Source: Anisakis pegreffii
Lineage: Eukaryota > Nematoda > Chromadorea > Rhabditida > Anisakidae
Direction of reading: 5' to 3'
Assembly (NCBI GenBank): GCA_035041965.1
Contig: JAPYMA010000242.1
Location: 124,001-188,000 of the forward strand
Length of the DNA stretch: 64,000 nucleotides
Positions within the stretch are counted from its first letter, which is position 1. Each line of letters begins with the position of its first letter. The notes under the pieces are model-generated. The model saw nothing but the letters and a program-made list of their open reading frames with translations. It had not been told where the DNA came from and did not search any database. Below are positions 61,614-64,000 of this stretch, piece after piece. The translations under genes and the position numbers were made by a program.

Positions 61614-63636
61614 TCAGTAATTACTGAGATGAACACAAAGCAAAGCACTGTTGAGGTGAGTGATAGCACGAATGAGTAGTTATCAATGACAGTACGTTAC
61701 CTGCCCGATGCACCGCCGTCGACGTGTTGTTGTCGTTGGTGCGTGACGTTAACGTTGATCACTTGATGATTCGCATTCGAAGAAGCTTCATTCAACTCTT
61801 CATCGTGGATCATACGTGCACACGCACCCATACCGAAACGAGCGTCCATTAATATCCGTTGGATATTCATCTTCGCCACTGCTTTCTTAAATCCAGCCAC
61901 AATATAAATCTTTTACTTTCATTTGAACTTGTTTATCAATATGAAACCATTTACATAGAATACTTCTGCACAAATCATTGCTATGATATTTATGTGCTCT
62001 ATTTCGTTTACACACTGAAATTCTGAAATCGAGTAATCTGTTGAAAGAAAAGTTGATAATAAACAAACCTCATAAAACAAACTACATAAAACAAACCTCA
62101 TCTTCGTTGAGTCTCGAAAGATGAGAAGCAATCGAATTAGCGAAGGCAATATCAGCATCGGTTTGTGTTTGAATGGGATGACTGCTTAAGATCGTATATT
62201 GTGGCTGTTGAATTGTTATTGTTGGTGCAGTTTGTGCTATCGTATATCTCTGCGTTGAGGACTGATGCTGCTGCGATGAGACTTGCTGCGCGCTTTGTTG
62301 GCGGATTTGCACCGTACTCAACTGACCTGAAAATACGTTTTCACAGTTTGTACCACAACTAAAGTGGGTAAAAACAAGATTTTATTACGAAAATCGTTAA
62401 CATTTGCGTTAAAATTAGTGATGAAAAAATGAACGGAACAAAAACAACACGGATTTGAACTGATTGTACAAAACACATTCTGTAAAGCAAATAGAAATGC
62501 ACCTGTATTCGAAGGGATGTGTTGGGTAATAGTATGATGACCACTCGCATTTAATCCCCCATGTTGCTGAGATGTGCCTGCATGTGCCTGATGGTGTACC
62601 TTAAACTTAAAATCTATTTATCTCATATCCAATATTCTAAGCATTCAATGGCTCAGTAATCGTCACATATAATTTCAACAGATCTACTGCAGAAACCCAA
62701 GCGTGTGAGGAAACAATGACGAGGACTGAATTGAAGCAGACATCATAAACGCTCATTCACTAATCACTAAACAAATGAAAATCACTTCATGATTGAAACT
62801 TTATATTTTACCAAAATAGGAAATTTTAATTAATGCAGCACGAACACTGACCTCAAAATTCAGAGAATTTGATAATAGCAAACAGCTATAAAATCATTAG
62901 CACTGCCACTATTATTGAGAGGAGATGTGCACCAGATATTAGTATCGCATTTATAAGAATAATAAAGATGAACCTGATGGATATTTGGTTGAGTCAGTAA
63001 AACATTTGGACTGCCAACAGTCACCACATGCTGATCCATTAAAAGTCGGTCATTTGCGAGTGACGATTGAGATGCTAAATAAAGTAATTTAAACTGTTGA
63101 TGGAACAACTCCGATAACTGACTGAACGACAGAATATCTATCAAACTAATGAAGAGGTAAACCAACTTTGATCAATGGTGACTGTCTTTTCAGAGATACC
63201 ATCATCCAGAATGAGATCATCACCCAGTTGACCACGACCGTTCGATATGCCGCTGGCGGACGAGGTTGGTGCGAGACGCTTTCGGCGAATCGGTACAGAG
63301 GTGAGCACTTTAACGTCATTATTTGTTGAGACATTATTGACTGTAGTCACATTTGATGCGTTTGTTAACGCTGCCATATCAGCCGCATTCAGTTCTGAGA
63401 CATTCACCAATCGATACCTTAAGAGCTGATAGTTAAATGAGATATAAAAACGATAAATCAAATAAGAGATCAATATAAAAATCAAACGGAATTGGGTGAA
63501 TAAGCGTGTACATATATTCACAATATATTCTGAATGTATTCAAAATGACTCAGCAGATTAGTCGCATACATTTTTTGTGAACCGTGCTGGTAGAATGTTG
63601 TAGGATCGATGAACATGGTCAATGTGCCGCCATCAT
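61614..63636 (-). CDS. Gln/Thr-rich nuclear protein with BESS-like motif (partial, 5' end outside window)
   Basis: Six exons in transcript order, 63570-63636, 63167-63417, 62974-63074, 62503-62599, 62097-62326 and 61701-61885, are phase-compatible and give about 310 residues; a tiny last exon (61614-61623, coding Asn-Tyr-stop after a split codon) is possible. The sequence is low in complexity: Asn/Thr/Val-rich, then a basic RRKRLAP that may be a nuclear localisation signal, then Gln/His-rich stretches (QQSAQQVSSQQHQSSTQ). Near the end AFANSIASHLSRLNEDEKAV and the following KMNIQRILMDARFG resemble the BESS motif of MADF/BESS transcriptional regulators. No DNA-binding domain is visible; a MADF domain could lie in exons to the right of 63636. 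Assignment to that class is an inference. Confidence 0.65.
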
Positions 63637-64000
63637 CTACAAAAAAAAATCATTCAAGAATGAAGATATAATCCGATTATAACCTAAATAAATGAAAGGC
63701 TGAATCACTGAAATGTTCACCTAGCTTTATATGGCGATGCAAATTAGATGTGATTTTACCCAATCTTTCGAAAGAACAAAATTTGACAACAAAAAACGAT
63801 AAATTGTCATGAAAATAATCAAATCCGAAAATGAACGAGATATTACTGAATAAGGAACAGTATTTTGCATGCAACTGCTTGTTCGACTGTTTCATTCGCG
63901 ACCTTGGACAGAATGTAATAACGAGAACAAAGGAAAATACGATGCTCGACTCATGACCAATCCAGCAAGTAGCATTGTCAACGAAAATATCAAAAGATAT
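63637..64000 (-). other. Intron of the BESS-like gene, running off the window edge
   Basis: Sequence upstream (minus strand) of the exon ending at 63636, which begins after a TTTTGTAG acceptor and in mid-codon. Hence at least one more 5' exon exists, and none was recognised before 64000. Confidence 0.6.

Overview
The window is eukaryotic nuclear DNA, AT-rich, with compact multi-exon genes. Introns start GT and end in a short TTTCAG-type acceptor, and several start codons lie 10-45 nt downstream of such an acceptor, as expected for spliced-leader trans-splicing. Together with the gene set this points to a nematode, probably a parasitic chromadorean; the species cannot be read from the sequence. 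All gene models below were built by hand from splice signals, reading phase and protein family resemblance.

Layout, left to right: (1) a RING-finger protein locus, 2230-4477 (+), with one unresolved exon junction; (2) a single-pass membrane protein with three PPxY motifs, 6722-8500 (+); (3) V-ATPase subunit D, 10377-12930 (-), followed at higher coordinates by a small coiled-coil protein of unknown function, 14485-16507 (-); (4) a complete WRN-type RecQ helicase, 17400-24781 (+), 18 exons; (5) polyprenol reductase (SRD5A3 family), 28920-31250 (+), 6 exons; (6) the O-GlcNAc transferase gene, 34093-45922 (-), 23 exons; (7) nuo-4 / NDUFA10, a complex I accessory subunit, 49590-53106 (-), 11 exons; (8) a set of phase-compatible exons of an unidentified gene at 54501-55122 (+) and an isolated kinase-like exon at 56988-57062 (+); (9) the 3' part of a glutamine-rich nuclear protein with a BESS-like motif, 61614-63636 (-), which runs off the right edge. 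Long intergenic stretches hold no convincing genes but do contain small repeats and short inverted-repeat elements.

These are mostly unrelated housekeeping genes: proton pumping, dolichol synthesis, respiration, DNA repair and nuclear/cytosolic glycosylation. The one neighbourhood that looks conserved is nuo-4 next to ogt-1 on the same strand, which matches the C. elegans cosmid-based names K04G7.4 and K04G7.3 as I recall them. I see no rRNA, convincing tRNA, CRISPR, virus or intact transposase gene, and no clear undescribed multi-gene system. The most unusual single signal is a helicase intron that appears to begin with AT instead of GT.
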